This document shows, one piece after another, positions 41,675 through 49,151 of a stretch of 49,151 nucleotides of DNA (the first letter of the stretch is position 1; each line of letters begins with the position of its first letter). The notes under the pieces were generated by a model. The model worked only from the letters and a program-made list of their open reading frames with translations. It was not told where the DNA came from and made no database searches. Source of the DNA: Polaribacter sp. BAL334 (GTDB lineage: Bacteria; Bacteroidota; Bacteroidia; Flavobacteriales; Flavobacteriaceae); assembly GCF_015767435.1 (NCBI RefSeq), contig NZ_JADWOV010000275.1, positions 1 through 49,151 on the forward strand, in the 5' to 3' direction. The translations under genes were made by a program, and so were the position numbers.

Positions 41675-42741
41675 ATTAAAATTAGTAGTTTAAAAAAGCT
41701 TGTAGGTGCAGTTTTTTTCTTGTTTTTGGCTTTGGCGTATTTGCGCAAAAATCAAATAATTTAAAGAAATGGCCTAAAGACAAATCGCCAGAGGAAATAG
41801 GCTTAAGAATCACAAATAAATTTCTTGCCCAACCCCATTCTTTTTGGGGTAAATATAGCAAAAAAGCCAATCGATTAACCTATCCTGATGTTTGCACATG
41901 GTTACGGGGACTTTGGTTGGCAAAAGCAACCGATAACCAAACTTTGCTCACCCGTTTAGAAGAGCGTTTTTTGCCCTTTTTTGTAGAGGAAAGATACCTT
42001 TTGCCTAAGCCAAACCATGTGGATAATAATGTATTTGGTTCTGTACCTTTAGAACTGTACCTACAAGGTAAAGCGAAGCCTTATTTAAAGCTTGGTCAAT
42101 ACTATGCAGACACCCAGTGGGAAGTGCCAGCAGAAGTTACAGAGCAGGCAAAAGCCTATGCCGAAAAAGGATATTCATGGCAAACACGTATATGGATAGA
42201 CGATATGTTTATGATTACTGCCGTTCAAACCCAGGCTTATCGAGCTACAGGAAATGTTAAATATATCAACAGAGCAGCAAGTCAGATGGCGCTCTACTTA
42301 GACAAAATTCAACTAAAAAATGGCCTGTTTCACCATTCGCCAGATGTGCCCTTTTCTTGGGGCAGAGGAAATGGATGAATGGACGTAGGTATGGCTGAAA
42401 TACTGAGAGTCTTGCCAGATGACAACCCGCATAGAGAGCGAATTACAGAAGGTTACTTAAAAATGATGGACGCTTTGTTAAAGTATCAAGAAAAGGATGG
42501 TATGTGGCGACAGCTTATAGATGATAAGGAATCTTGGAAAGAAACATCTGGAATACCCATTTTACTTACTTATGTAATTTCTTCTGATCTCCCCAGTATG
42601 TCCTTTGTTTATGACATTATGGGTAGATTAATCAATAAATCCTCAGAAAAAAGAATACCAATACATCAACTTGGTATTTATATAGTTGTTGTAGAACAAT
42701 AAAATAAACCATCATACAGAAAAAGGGTATTGGTGCATTAA
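41675..42741 (+). pseudogene. GH105 unsaturated uronyl hydrolase, decayed, with T9SS-tail remnant
   Basis: Five separate lesions can be seen. The start codon position reads ATT (41675), where the related GH3 leader at 43079 reads ATG. A T run at 41712-41718 shifts the frame inside the signal peptide: KKLVGAVFF in one frame continues as LVFGFGVFAQ in another. TGA at 42376-42378 replaces the Trp expected in WGRGNGW. After ESWKETSG (about 42555) the rest of the barrel is missing, and the sequence jumps to a T9SS-like tail (FVYDIMGRLI, IHQLGIYIVVV). TAA at 42700 then cuts that tail before NKPSYRKRVLVH. In between, GH105 hallmarks remain: TYPDVCTWLRGLWLAKAT, WIDDMFMI and FHHSPDVPFSWGRGNG. The gene is dead or nearly so; the intact GH105 is at 37511. 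Confidence 0.88.
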
Positions 42742-43078
42742 AGGCAATTTACTAAGCGTAGCTGGTCTGCTTACTGTATGTTAAGTTTCGGATTATAAGT
42801 TTATAAAGCCAGTAAAAGTACTTTAGAAGAATAGTTTTACAAATACGTTAAAAGTAAAATTTTTTATAATAAATTTTAATGGTAGGTGTGGTTTCTTTAC
42901 AGGTAGTTTACTTACTATTAAAAAGGATCTATACCTGTATTAATTTGTAAAAATACTGTACAATCTGTTCTGTTTTTATGGATTGCTTTTGCTTTCTTGC
43001 AAGTTTTATAAATCCTTTTTTTCACTACAAAGAATAAAGATTTAATAAAAGGAATATAATATTAATAATCAAAATTAA
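42742..43078. other. Intergenic region before the second GH3 gene
   Basis: No gene is visible in 337 AT-rich bases. The right part carries promoter-proximal element 3 (42960-42999). No convincing terminator is seen for the pseudogene. Confidence 0.6.
42960..42999 (+). promoter_or_regulatory. Promoter-proximal element 3 (ACAAT-N3-TTCT-N22-TTCTTG)
   Basis: ACAAT at 42960, TTCT at 42968 and TTCTTG at 42994, with the same offsets as at 30988 and 41554. It is 119 bases before the ATG of the second GH3. It is preceded by TTTGTAAAAATACTGT, a stretch also found before the lipoprotein lyase gene. Confidence 0.5.
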
Positions 43079-45715
43079 ATGAAAATTATAAGTATAGATA
43101 AAGTGGTATCTGTCACAATTTGTTTTGTTGTTTTTGGTTTTGGGGTGTTCGCACAAGAATCAAAAGATTTAAACAAGAATGGTAAGATTGATATTTATGA
43201 AGATAGAAGTAAGTCAATCGATGAACGTATTGCTGATGCTATTAACCGTATGACATTGAATGAAAAAGTGAATATGCTTACTCGTAATGCTTCTTCATGG
43301 GCTTATTCAGGTTCTGAACGATTAGGGATACCCGAATTTACCTGTCATGATGGTCCTCATGGGGTTCGAGATGAAAGACCTTCAACGGCTTACCCCACAA
43401 CAGTAGCTCGTGGAGCCGCCTTTGACCGTGATTTAAGTTACAGAATTGGTGTTGCTGAAGGTAAGGAATTTCGTGCGCAAGGATGGAACATGCGTTTGGG
43501 AAACTCTGTAGATGTTAACCGTCATCCTTTATATGGGCGTGCCTCTGAATCTGCAGGAGAAGACCCTTTTTTATGTGCAGAAATTGGTGTGGCAAACGTT
43601 CTAGGAACTCAGAGTACTGGTTGTATTAGTAATTTGAAACATTTTATCCTAAATACTCGTGAAAACATAGCTGTTCGTAAAAACAATCAGGCTGTTATTG
43701 ATGAACGTAGTTTAGTGGAAATATATGGATATCCCTTTAAAGAAGCCATACAAAAAGGAAATAGCTGGTCTATTATGACGGCACATAGCCGTGTAAACGG
43801 CTTGCATTCATCAGATAATCCTTTTGTTTTAAATACGGTACTCAGAGACTATTTTGGTTTTAGATATTTTGTGTTGAATGATTGGTCTTCTGTTAGCGAT
43901 GTTATTCAACAAAATGAGGGTACTGTAGCTGACGTCTTTAATAGTGGTCACGATTTAGAGACGAGCACTACATTTTATAAAAACAAATTAGCTAAAGAAG
44001 TAGAGGCAGGCAATGTAAGTGTTCAAAGATTAAATGAGGCTGTAGGTCGAGTGCTCAGAATGTTATTGGTATCAGGTATGTTTGACGGGCAAACAAAAGC
44101 AAACCCTGCTGACTATTCTAGCAAAGAAGCTATCGCTGTTAGTCGAGAAGGCGCACAAAAATCGTTAGTATTATTAAAAAATTCAAAAAATATACTTCCC
44201 CTAAAAAAAACAGGATCCATTGCCTTAATTGGTCCAAATGCAGCTGTTTTACCAGTAGATGCAGGAAGCAGTAGCACTGTAAGACCGCTTTATACGGTTT
44301 CCGTATTAGAGGGAATTACAGAAGTTGCACCAGGAATTAAGATAAATTATGCCAAAGGTTGTGAGGTAAATTCAGATAATAAAACAGGTTTTGAAGCGGC
44401 TTTATCAGCGGCAAAAGTATCTGATATCGTTATTTTTGTAGGTGGATTAGACGGAACTCAAGAGGGTGAAGGTAAAGACCGTCAATCAGGATCGTCTCAA
44501 TTACCAGGGCGTCAACAAGAATTAATCAATCAGTTAGCTAAAGTAAATCCTAATGTGGTAACTGTTGTTATAAGCGGAGGTGTTTGTGCTTTAAATGAAT
44601 CAATTGATAATATTAAGGGCCTACTCTATGCTTTTTATGGAGGTCAAGAATCAGGAAAGGCTATTGCTGAAGCATTGTTTGGTGATTATAATCCTGGAGG
44701 TAAATTGCCTGTATCTATGCCTAAGACAGATGCAGAGTTACCCGAGTTTACTGATGACCATAACAATCATATTATTAAAGTGGGCTATCGCTGGTATGAT
44801 AGCGAAAATAAAGAGCCTCAGTTTCCTTTTGGCTTCGGATTAAGTTACACAACATTTGAGTATAGTAATTTAAGATTAAGCACAAACAAAACCAAAGCAG
44901 ACAATAGTATAGATATACAAGTAGATGTTAAAAATACGGGTGATCGTGAGGGTGATGAAGTCGTGCAGCTTTATATATCAGATGAAAAGGCAAGCGTATT
45001 AATGGCAAAAAAACAGTTAAAAGGTTTTGAACGTGTTACTTTACAAGCTGGTGAGCAAAAAACTATCAATTTTAAAATTACAGCTGATGCACTAAGTTTC
45101 TGGGATGTAAAAAGTAAAAAGTTTATTGTAGAAAAAGGCAAATTTAAAGTGATGGTAGGTGGTTCATCTACCCAATTATCTCTAAAAGCTGATTTTAAAA
45201 TTACTGCGAACTATAGTGTTCCTGATTTTGTTCCATCAGAAGAAATTATTCCGTTATCAAAAGAAGAGAAAGAGTCTGATATAAAAGCAAATGCTTCTAC
45301 GCTTTTAAGGGTTAACGCAACTGATTTTTACAAGACTAACCAATCTGATAAGCCTAGTAAAGATAATGAAAACTCAAATGATACTTTCCTTACTATGAAT
45401 GATGGAGATTGGTTGAGTTACAAAAATATTAATTTGGGTACCTGGCTTAATTTTGTTGATATGCATATTGCCACATCTATTGCTAACGGTAAAATTGAAT
45501 TAAGATTAGGAGCACCAGATGGAAAATTATTTGGAACGCATACCATAGGTGCAACAGGCGGCTGGGAAAGTTGGGAAACCATTAATATTGGTTGCAGTGA
45601 TTACCGAGTTTCCGGTACGCACGATGTATATATTGTGTTTAAAGCTAGAAAAAATAGAGAAAACCAACCTGTTTGCCTTTTTCAATGGTGGGAGGTAGAA
45701 GGCCGTAAAGAGTAA
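43079..45715 (+). CDS. GH3 glycoside hydrolase with CBM6-like domain (paralogue)
   Basis: An 878-residue secreted enzyme that matches the GH3 at 31101 along its whole length: EF-hand-like loop DLNKNGKIDIYED, FTCHDGPHGVRDE, nucleophile Asp268 in VLNDWSSVSD, IALIGPNA, EGEGKDRQSGS, fibronectin-III-like region and C-terminal CBM6-like module (FQWWEVEG). The signal peptide (FVVFGFGVFAQES) is nearly the same as that of the GH105 pseudogene just upstream rather than that of its GH3 paralogue. The two GH3 enzymes probably serve different linkages or positions of the same sugar. It starts the fourth enzyme operon. Confidence 0.9.
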   Translation: MKIISIDKVVSVTICFVVFGFGVFAQESKDLNKNGKIDIYEDRSKSIDERIADAINRMTLNEKVNMLTRNASSWAYSGSERLGIPEFTCHDGPHGVRDERPSTAYPTTVARGAAFDRDLSYRIGVAEGKEFRAQGWNMRLGNSVDVNRHPLYGRASESAGEDPFLCAEIGVANVLGTQSTGCISNLKHFILNTRENIAVRKNNQAVIDERSLVEIYGYPFKEAIQKGNSWSIMTAHSRVNGLHSSDNPFVLNTVLRDYFGFRYFVLNDWSSVSDVIQQNEGTVADVFNSGHDLETSTTFYKNKLAKEVEAGNVSVQRLNEAVGRVLRMLLVSGMFDGQTKANPADYSSKEAIAVSREGAQKSLVLLKNSKNILPLKKTGSIALIGPNAAVLPVDAGSSSTVRPLYTVSVLEGITEVAPGIKINYAKGCEVNSDNKTGFEAALSAAKVSDIVIFVGGLDGTQEGEGKDRQSGSSQLPGRQQELINQLAKVNPNVVTVVISGGVCALNESIDNIKGLLYAFYGGQESGKAIAEALFGDYNPGGKLPVSMPKTDAELPEFTDDHNNHIIKVGYRWYDSENKEPQFPFGFGLSYTTFEYSNLRLSTNKTKADNSIDIQVDVKNTGDREGDEVVQLYISDEKASVLMAKKQLKGFERVTLQAGEQKTINFKITADALSFWDVKSKKFIVEKGKFKVMVGGSSTQLSLKADFKITANYSVPDFVPSEEIIPLSKEEKESDIKANASTLLRVNATDFYKTNQSDKPSKDNENSNDTFLTMNDGDWLSYKNINLGTWLNFVDMHIATSIANGKIELRLGAPDGKLFGTHTIGATGGWESWETINIGCSDYRVSGTHDVYIVFKARKNRENQPVCLFQWWEVEGRKE

Positions 45716-45769
45716 AAGTCTATTTAAGTAATAATAGAATAGTGTAATTAAATAAAACAATTAATTAAA

Positions 45770-46969
45770 ATGTACAAAAGTTTAAAAGCCTATAAATTTT
45801 TCATCAATGCAGTATTGGTGTTTTTATTATTTAGCTGCAAGAATTCAGATTCTTCAACCTCTGAAAATATTGTAAATAAAGTTTTTAGCAGAGCCGAAAA
45901 GCAATTCGAAATATTGGCTGCATCAAGTCCTGAAGGCATGTCGCCTAGAACCCTTAATCCAGATGGTAGTGTTCATTACATAAAACCCAAAGATTGGTGT
46001 AGTGGTTTTTTTCCTGGTAGTTTGTGGTATTTGTATGATTACAAGCAAAATGATTCATGGAAAAATAAAGCGACTCTTTTTACCGAACCTTTAGAAAATA
46101 TAAAGGATTATAACAAAACACACGATTTAGGTTTTATGATGTATTGTAGCTATGGCAATGCGTATCGTTCAACTCAAAATGAGTCATACAAAGACATTAT
46201 TATTCAGAGTGCTGAAACACTTAGCAAAAGATTTAGTCCACAGGTACAAGCAATAAAATCTTGGGATTGGGGTAAAGACTGGCAATATCCAGTTATCATT
46301 GATAATATGATGAATTTAGAGCTTCTTTTTGAAGCAACAGAATTAAGTGGTAATTCTAAATATGCTGATATTGCAGTTGCGCATGCAAATACAACTATGA
46401 AGAGTCATTTTAGAGACGATTATAGTTCTTATCATTTGGTAGATTTTGATAGTATAACAGGAAAAATTATTAAACAACGTACCTTCCAAGGATACAGTGA
46501 TTCTTCTGCATGGGCTAGAGGTCAGGCCTGGGGTTTATATGGTTATACACTTTGTTATCGCTATACCAAGGATGCTAAATATCTTTTACAGGCCAATAAA
46601 ATAGCTCAGTATTATATGAACCATCCTTCTATACCTGAGGATAAAATACCATATTGGGATTTCCATTCCCCCGATATTCCTAATGCGCCTAGAGATGTAT
46701 CTGCAGCAGCAGTTGTGGCTTCTGCATTGCTTGAGTTACAACAGTATGTTCAAGAAGATGTTTCTAAAGAGTATATGCAATATGCAGAAGGAATTCTAGA
46801 GTCTTTAGCTAGTGATGTATATTTAGCTAAAGAAGGTGAAATTCAAGGTTTTTTATTAAAGCATAGTACAGGTTTTTTTAATAAAAATTCAGAAATAGAT
46901 GTGCCACTCAATTATGCAGATTATTATGCTTTAGAGGCATTATTGCGTTACCATAAAATTAAAGGATAA
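45770..46969 (+). CDS. GH88 unsaturated glucuronyl hydrolase
   Basis: A 399-residue lipoprotein (LFSCKNSDSS). The (alpha/alpha)6 barrel of GH88 is complete, with Asp119 in NKTHDLGFMMYCSYG and Asp178 in VIIDNMMNLELLFEA at the positions of the two catalytic aspartates, plus SSAWARGQAWGLYGY and LNYADYYALEALLR. It hydrates and removes the 4-deoxy unsaturated uronic acid made by polysaccharide lyases. Sitting 16 bases before a lyase gene, it supports the view that this operon makes and then clears lyase products. Length is normal. Confidence 0.92.
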   Translation: MYKSLKAYKFFINAVLVFLLFSCKNSDSSTSENIVNKVFSRAEKQFEILAASSPEGMSPRTLNPDGSVHYIKPKDWCSGFFPGSLWYLYDYKQNDSWKNKATLFTEPLENIKDYNKTHDLGFMMYCSYGNAYRSTQNESYKDIIIQSAETLSKRFSPQVQAIKSWDWGKDWQYPVIIDNMMNLELLFEATELSGNSKYADIAVAHANTTMKSHFRDDYSSYHLVDFDSITGKIIKQRTFQGYSDSSAWARGQAWGLYGYTLCYRYTKDAKYLLQANKIAQYYMNHPSIPEDKIPYWDFHSPDIPNAPRDVSAAAVVASALLELQQYVQEDVSKEYMQYAEGILESLASDVYLAKEGEIQGFLLKHSTGFFNKNSEIDVPLNYADYYALEALLRYHKIKG

Positions 46970-46985
46970 ATAATAAAAATGAATA

Positions 46986-49151
46986 ATGAAAAATAAATAT
47001 GCGTTTTTTATCTCTGTTTTGACATTTTTAGTCTGTCAAGTTAATGCCCAACAATTATTGTTTAACGAGGGTTTCGAATCGGGTATTTTACCGACTTCAT
47101 CGCTTAACCCTACTGTTAATAATCCACCTGAGGTGGTAACCTCTCAAGATGCGCGTCGTGGTACTTATGTAATGAAATCACAACTAAATAACAGTTCTTT
47201 AGATCCAGAACGTTCAGAGGTTTCTCTTAATAAACCTGAATATAACTTTGAAATAGATCAGGAGTATTGGGTGGGTATTAGTACAAAGTTAGATGAAGAT
47301 TTTAATCAGGGCACCTTTACTGATGATGGTATGATTATGCAATGGCATTATCGCGATTGGTTACCTCAATACACAGATGACTTCAAGCCTCAGCCATTTT
47401 TACTGCGCTACAAGAAAATAAACGGTGAAAAAAAGATTGTTTTTCAACATGAGTTTGTTGATAAATCTGATGGAAATAAAAATAAAACAATAGATCTGGA
47501 TGACGTTCCTGCTCATATTGGTGTGTGGGATGACTGGGTTATTAACATTCGTCTTTCAGAAACAAATGGTAAGTTTAAAGTATGGCGTAATGGAGAGTTG
47601 GTACTCGATTGGTCTGGACCTAACCATTTATCAGAACGCCCAGATGGAGCGTATTTAAAATGGGGTCTATACTCCTATCAGTATGATGATATCAACTCCA
47701 ATGGTACTCGAATACCAGATGGGAATTCACGCACAGTATATCATGATGAGGTGCGTATGGCAGATTCAACCGGTAGCTTTGATTTGGTGTCACCTGCATC
47801 GAATACTTGGACAGGAAATATAAATACAGATTGGGCAACTGCGGGAAATTGGGATACAGGTGTTGTACCTATAGCAACAGACAATGTTATTATCCCAGAA
47901 GTTACGAATGCTCCCGTTATTGGGGCTTTAACAGCAGCAGTTTGTAATAATTTAACCATAACTGAAACAGATGGGCTAACTGTATCTATAGGAGGTACAT
48001 TAACGGTAAATGGTACTTCTTCGGGTGCTATATACTATATGTCTGAAGAGTTAGTACCAAATGGTGATTTTAGCAATACCGCTGATAATTTGGGTGCTGA
48101 TCGTGACACAGGCGCAGGAGACTGGCGTTTTCAAGCCAATGTTGATGCAGTAGCCACTGGAGACATATTTGATGAGGCTGGTAATAATGTGTTCAGAGCT
48201 GTAGTTACTACAGTTCCTTCAGTTGCTTTTAATTTGAGATTACGTCAAGAGGCTGTTGTGTGTCCTGCAACAGCAACAAAAGTGATTTTTAGAGCAAAGG
48301 CAAGCGCAGGTAATATGAGCATAAAGGTTCAGTTTGATGGAGGCACTAAACCTAATACAACCTTCGTTTTAACAACGTCTTGGGCAGATTACGAATTAGC
48401 GTTACCTGCTTCTTCTCAAGGAACAACGAACAGATTACAATTTCAATTGTTATCTACAGGAACCTATTATATAGATGATGTAGCATTTTTAACTACGTCA
48501 AATCCCACAACTTGGACAGGAGCTACAAATTCAAATTGGGCAACAGCTTCCAATTGGGATACAGGTGTTGTACCTATAGCAACAGACAATGTTATTATCC
48601 CAGAGGTTACAAATGCACCCATTGTAGGAGGTACTACAACAGCAGTTTGTAATAATTTAACCATAACTGAAACAGATGGACTTGTTATTAACTCTGGTGG
48701 TTCATTAATTGTAAATGGAACTTCTTCTGGTAATGTAACCTACAATAGAAACCTAGGTACAGAAAATTGGTATTTGGTTTCAAGTCCTGTTGTAGGTGAG
48801 ACATATGACAATGCGTATATTTCTGCAAATTCATTGGCAATTAATGGTACAAACAATGCTATTGGTTCTTATAACACAGCTGATAATACATGGTCTTATA
48901 TGCAAACTGGTAGTGGAGCTACTTTTACAGCAGGACAAGGCTATTCAGTAAGAAGAGCAACTAGTGCTGGTGCAGGAAATATTTCTTTCACTGGAACCAT
49001 CAATACTTCAGATGTTTCTGTTGGAGTAAGTAACGCAGGAACAGGATTTAACTTACTTGGAAATCCTTTTACGTCATTCATTAATAGTGCTACTTTATTA
49101 ACTGATAATGGTACAAATTTAGTTTCAACTGACATTTGGGTTTTTAATCAA
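46986..49151 (+). CDS. Multidomain secreted polysaccharide lyase (partial, runs off the window)
   Basis: ATG 46986 opens a frame that stays open for 722 codons to the last base; the ATG at 46979 stops after five codons. Signal peptide ends VNAQ. Residues about 22-265 form a heparinase-I-like lyase domain: NEGFESG, PERSEVSL, EYWVGISTKLDEDF, MIMQWHYRDWLP, GVWDDWVINIRLS, VWRNGELVLDW and YLKWGLYSYQYDD, paralogous to the lyase at 20471. Then come a 74-residue repeat (274-347), a CBM like the protein at 568 (about 355-505), the second repeat copy (509-582) and another beta-rich region. Such C-terminal layouts in Flavobacteria usually end in a T9SS sorting domain, expected beyond the window. PL28 ulvan lyase or a relative is the likely class. 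Confidence 0.8.
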   Translation, partial: MKNKYAFFISVLTFLVCQVNAQQLLFNEGFESGILPTSSLNPTVNNPPEVVTSQDARRGTYVMKSQLNNSSLDPERSEVSLNKPEYNFEIDQEYWVGISTKLDEDFNQGTFTDDGMIMQWHYRDWLPQYTDDFKPQPFLLRYKKINGEKKIVFQHEFVDKSDGNKNKTIDLDDVPAHIGVWDDWVINIRLSETNGKFKVWRNGELVLDWSGPNHLSERPDGAYLKWGLYSYQYDDINSNGTRIPDGNSRTVYHDEVRMADSTGSFDLVSPASNTWTGNINTDWATAGNWDTGVVPIATDNVIIPEVTNAPVIGALTAAVCNNLTITETDGLTVSIGGTLTVNGTSSGAIYYMSEELVPNGDFSNTADNLGADRDTGAGDWRFQANVDAVATGDIFDEAGNNVFRAVVTTVPSVAFNLRLRQEAVVCPATATKVIFRAKASAGNMSIKVQFDGGTKPNTTFVLTTSWADYELALPASSQGTTNRLQFQLLSTGTYYIDDVAFLTTSNPTTWTGATNSNWATASNWDTGVVPIATDNVIIPEVTNAPIVGGTTTAVCNNLTITETDGLVINSGGSLIVNGTSSGNVTYNRNLGTENWYLVSSPVVGETYDNAYISANSLAINGTNNAIGSYNTADNTWSYMQTGSGATFTAGQGYSVRRATSAGAGNISFTGTINTSDVSVGVSNAGTGFNLLGNPFTSFINSATLLTDNGTNLVSTDIWVFNQ
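47805..48026 (+). repeat. 222-base intragenic repeat, copy 1
   Basis: Exactly the same length as 48510-48731 and in the same reading frame. A central 53-base block (from AATTGGGATACAGG on) is identical in both. It encodes TWTG...NWDTGVVPIATDNVIIP...NGTSSG, a short beta-rich module. Confidence 0.9.
48510..48731 (+). repeat. 222-base intragenic repeat, copy 2
   Basis: Second copy of 47805-48026. The two copies flank the carbohydrate-binding module, so the binding module is framed by identical-length linker modules. Confidence 0.9.

Noticed and set aside
42376..42378. TGA in the GH105 gene as a programmed read-through or selenocysteine codon
   Set aside because: The expected residue is Trp in WGRGNGW, which is one base from TGA, and the same gene carries four other lesions. 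Decay explains it better.
47741..48664. Two similar minus-strand reading frames opposite the lyase repeats
   Set aside because: Their similarity comes only from the 222-base repeat read on the other strand; the + strand frame is open to the window end and has clear domains.

Overview
The window looks like one large polysaccharide utilization locus (PUL) from a marine-type member of the Bacteroidota, most likely Flavobacteriaceae. The reasons are the low GC content, two SusC/SusD pairs, a one-protein hybrid two-component regulator, type IX secretion (T9SS) C-terminal sorting domains, many surface-type lipoprotein signals, and a dense set of sulfatases and carbohydrate-active enzymes. Every intact gene is on the + strand. 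Genus cannot be told from the sequence alone.

Layout. 1-116: the 3' end of a small secreted protein. 0.57-4.4 kb: a stand-alone carbohydrate-binding protein with a T9SS tail, then a GH2-like glycosidase. 4.5-8.5 kb: the hybrid two-component regulator. 8.65-19.74 kb: outer-membrane uptake genes in the order susC, susD, divergent susC, susD, SusE-like lipoprotein, closed by a strong terminator. 19.8-20.3 kb: a decayed IS982-family transposase with a duplicated end segment. 20.47-30.84 kb: lipoprotein polysaccharide lyase, sulfatase, LacZ-type GH2, a beheaded sulfatase, GH127-like enzyme, GH28. 31.1-41.45 kb: GH3, esterase-like hydrolase, GH2, GH105 fused to a C-terminal domain, sulfatase. 41.7-42.7 kb: a heavily mutated GH105 pseudogene. 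43.08 kb to the end: a second GH3, GH88 and a large multidomain lyase that runs off the window.

How the parts fit. Two heparinase-I-fold lyases would cut a uronic-acid polysaccharide outside the cell. SusC/D and the SusE-like protein would import the pieces. GH88 and GH105 would remove the unsaturated uronic acid left by the lyases, sulfatases would take off sulfate esters, and GH2, GH3, GH28 and GH127-like enzymes would trim the rest. Lyase plus GH88/GH105 plus sulfatase plus GH3/GH2 is what is known for ulvan PULs, so ulvan or a related sulfated uronic-acid polysaccharide is the best guess. GH28 and GH127-like enzymes hint at extra or pectin-like linkages. The substrate is inference.

The most notable structure lies outside the gene list. 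A spaced DNA motif (ACAAT-N3-TTCT-N22-TTCTTG) sits about 113-121 bases before three gene starts. The upstream region and signal peptide are shared between a GH105 pseudogene and an unrelated GH3 gene. There are also several traces of ongoing gene decay and module shuffling.
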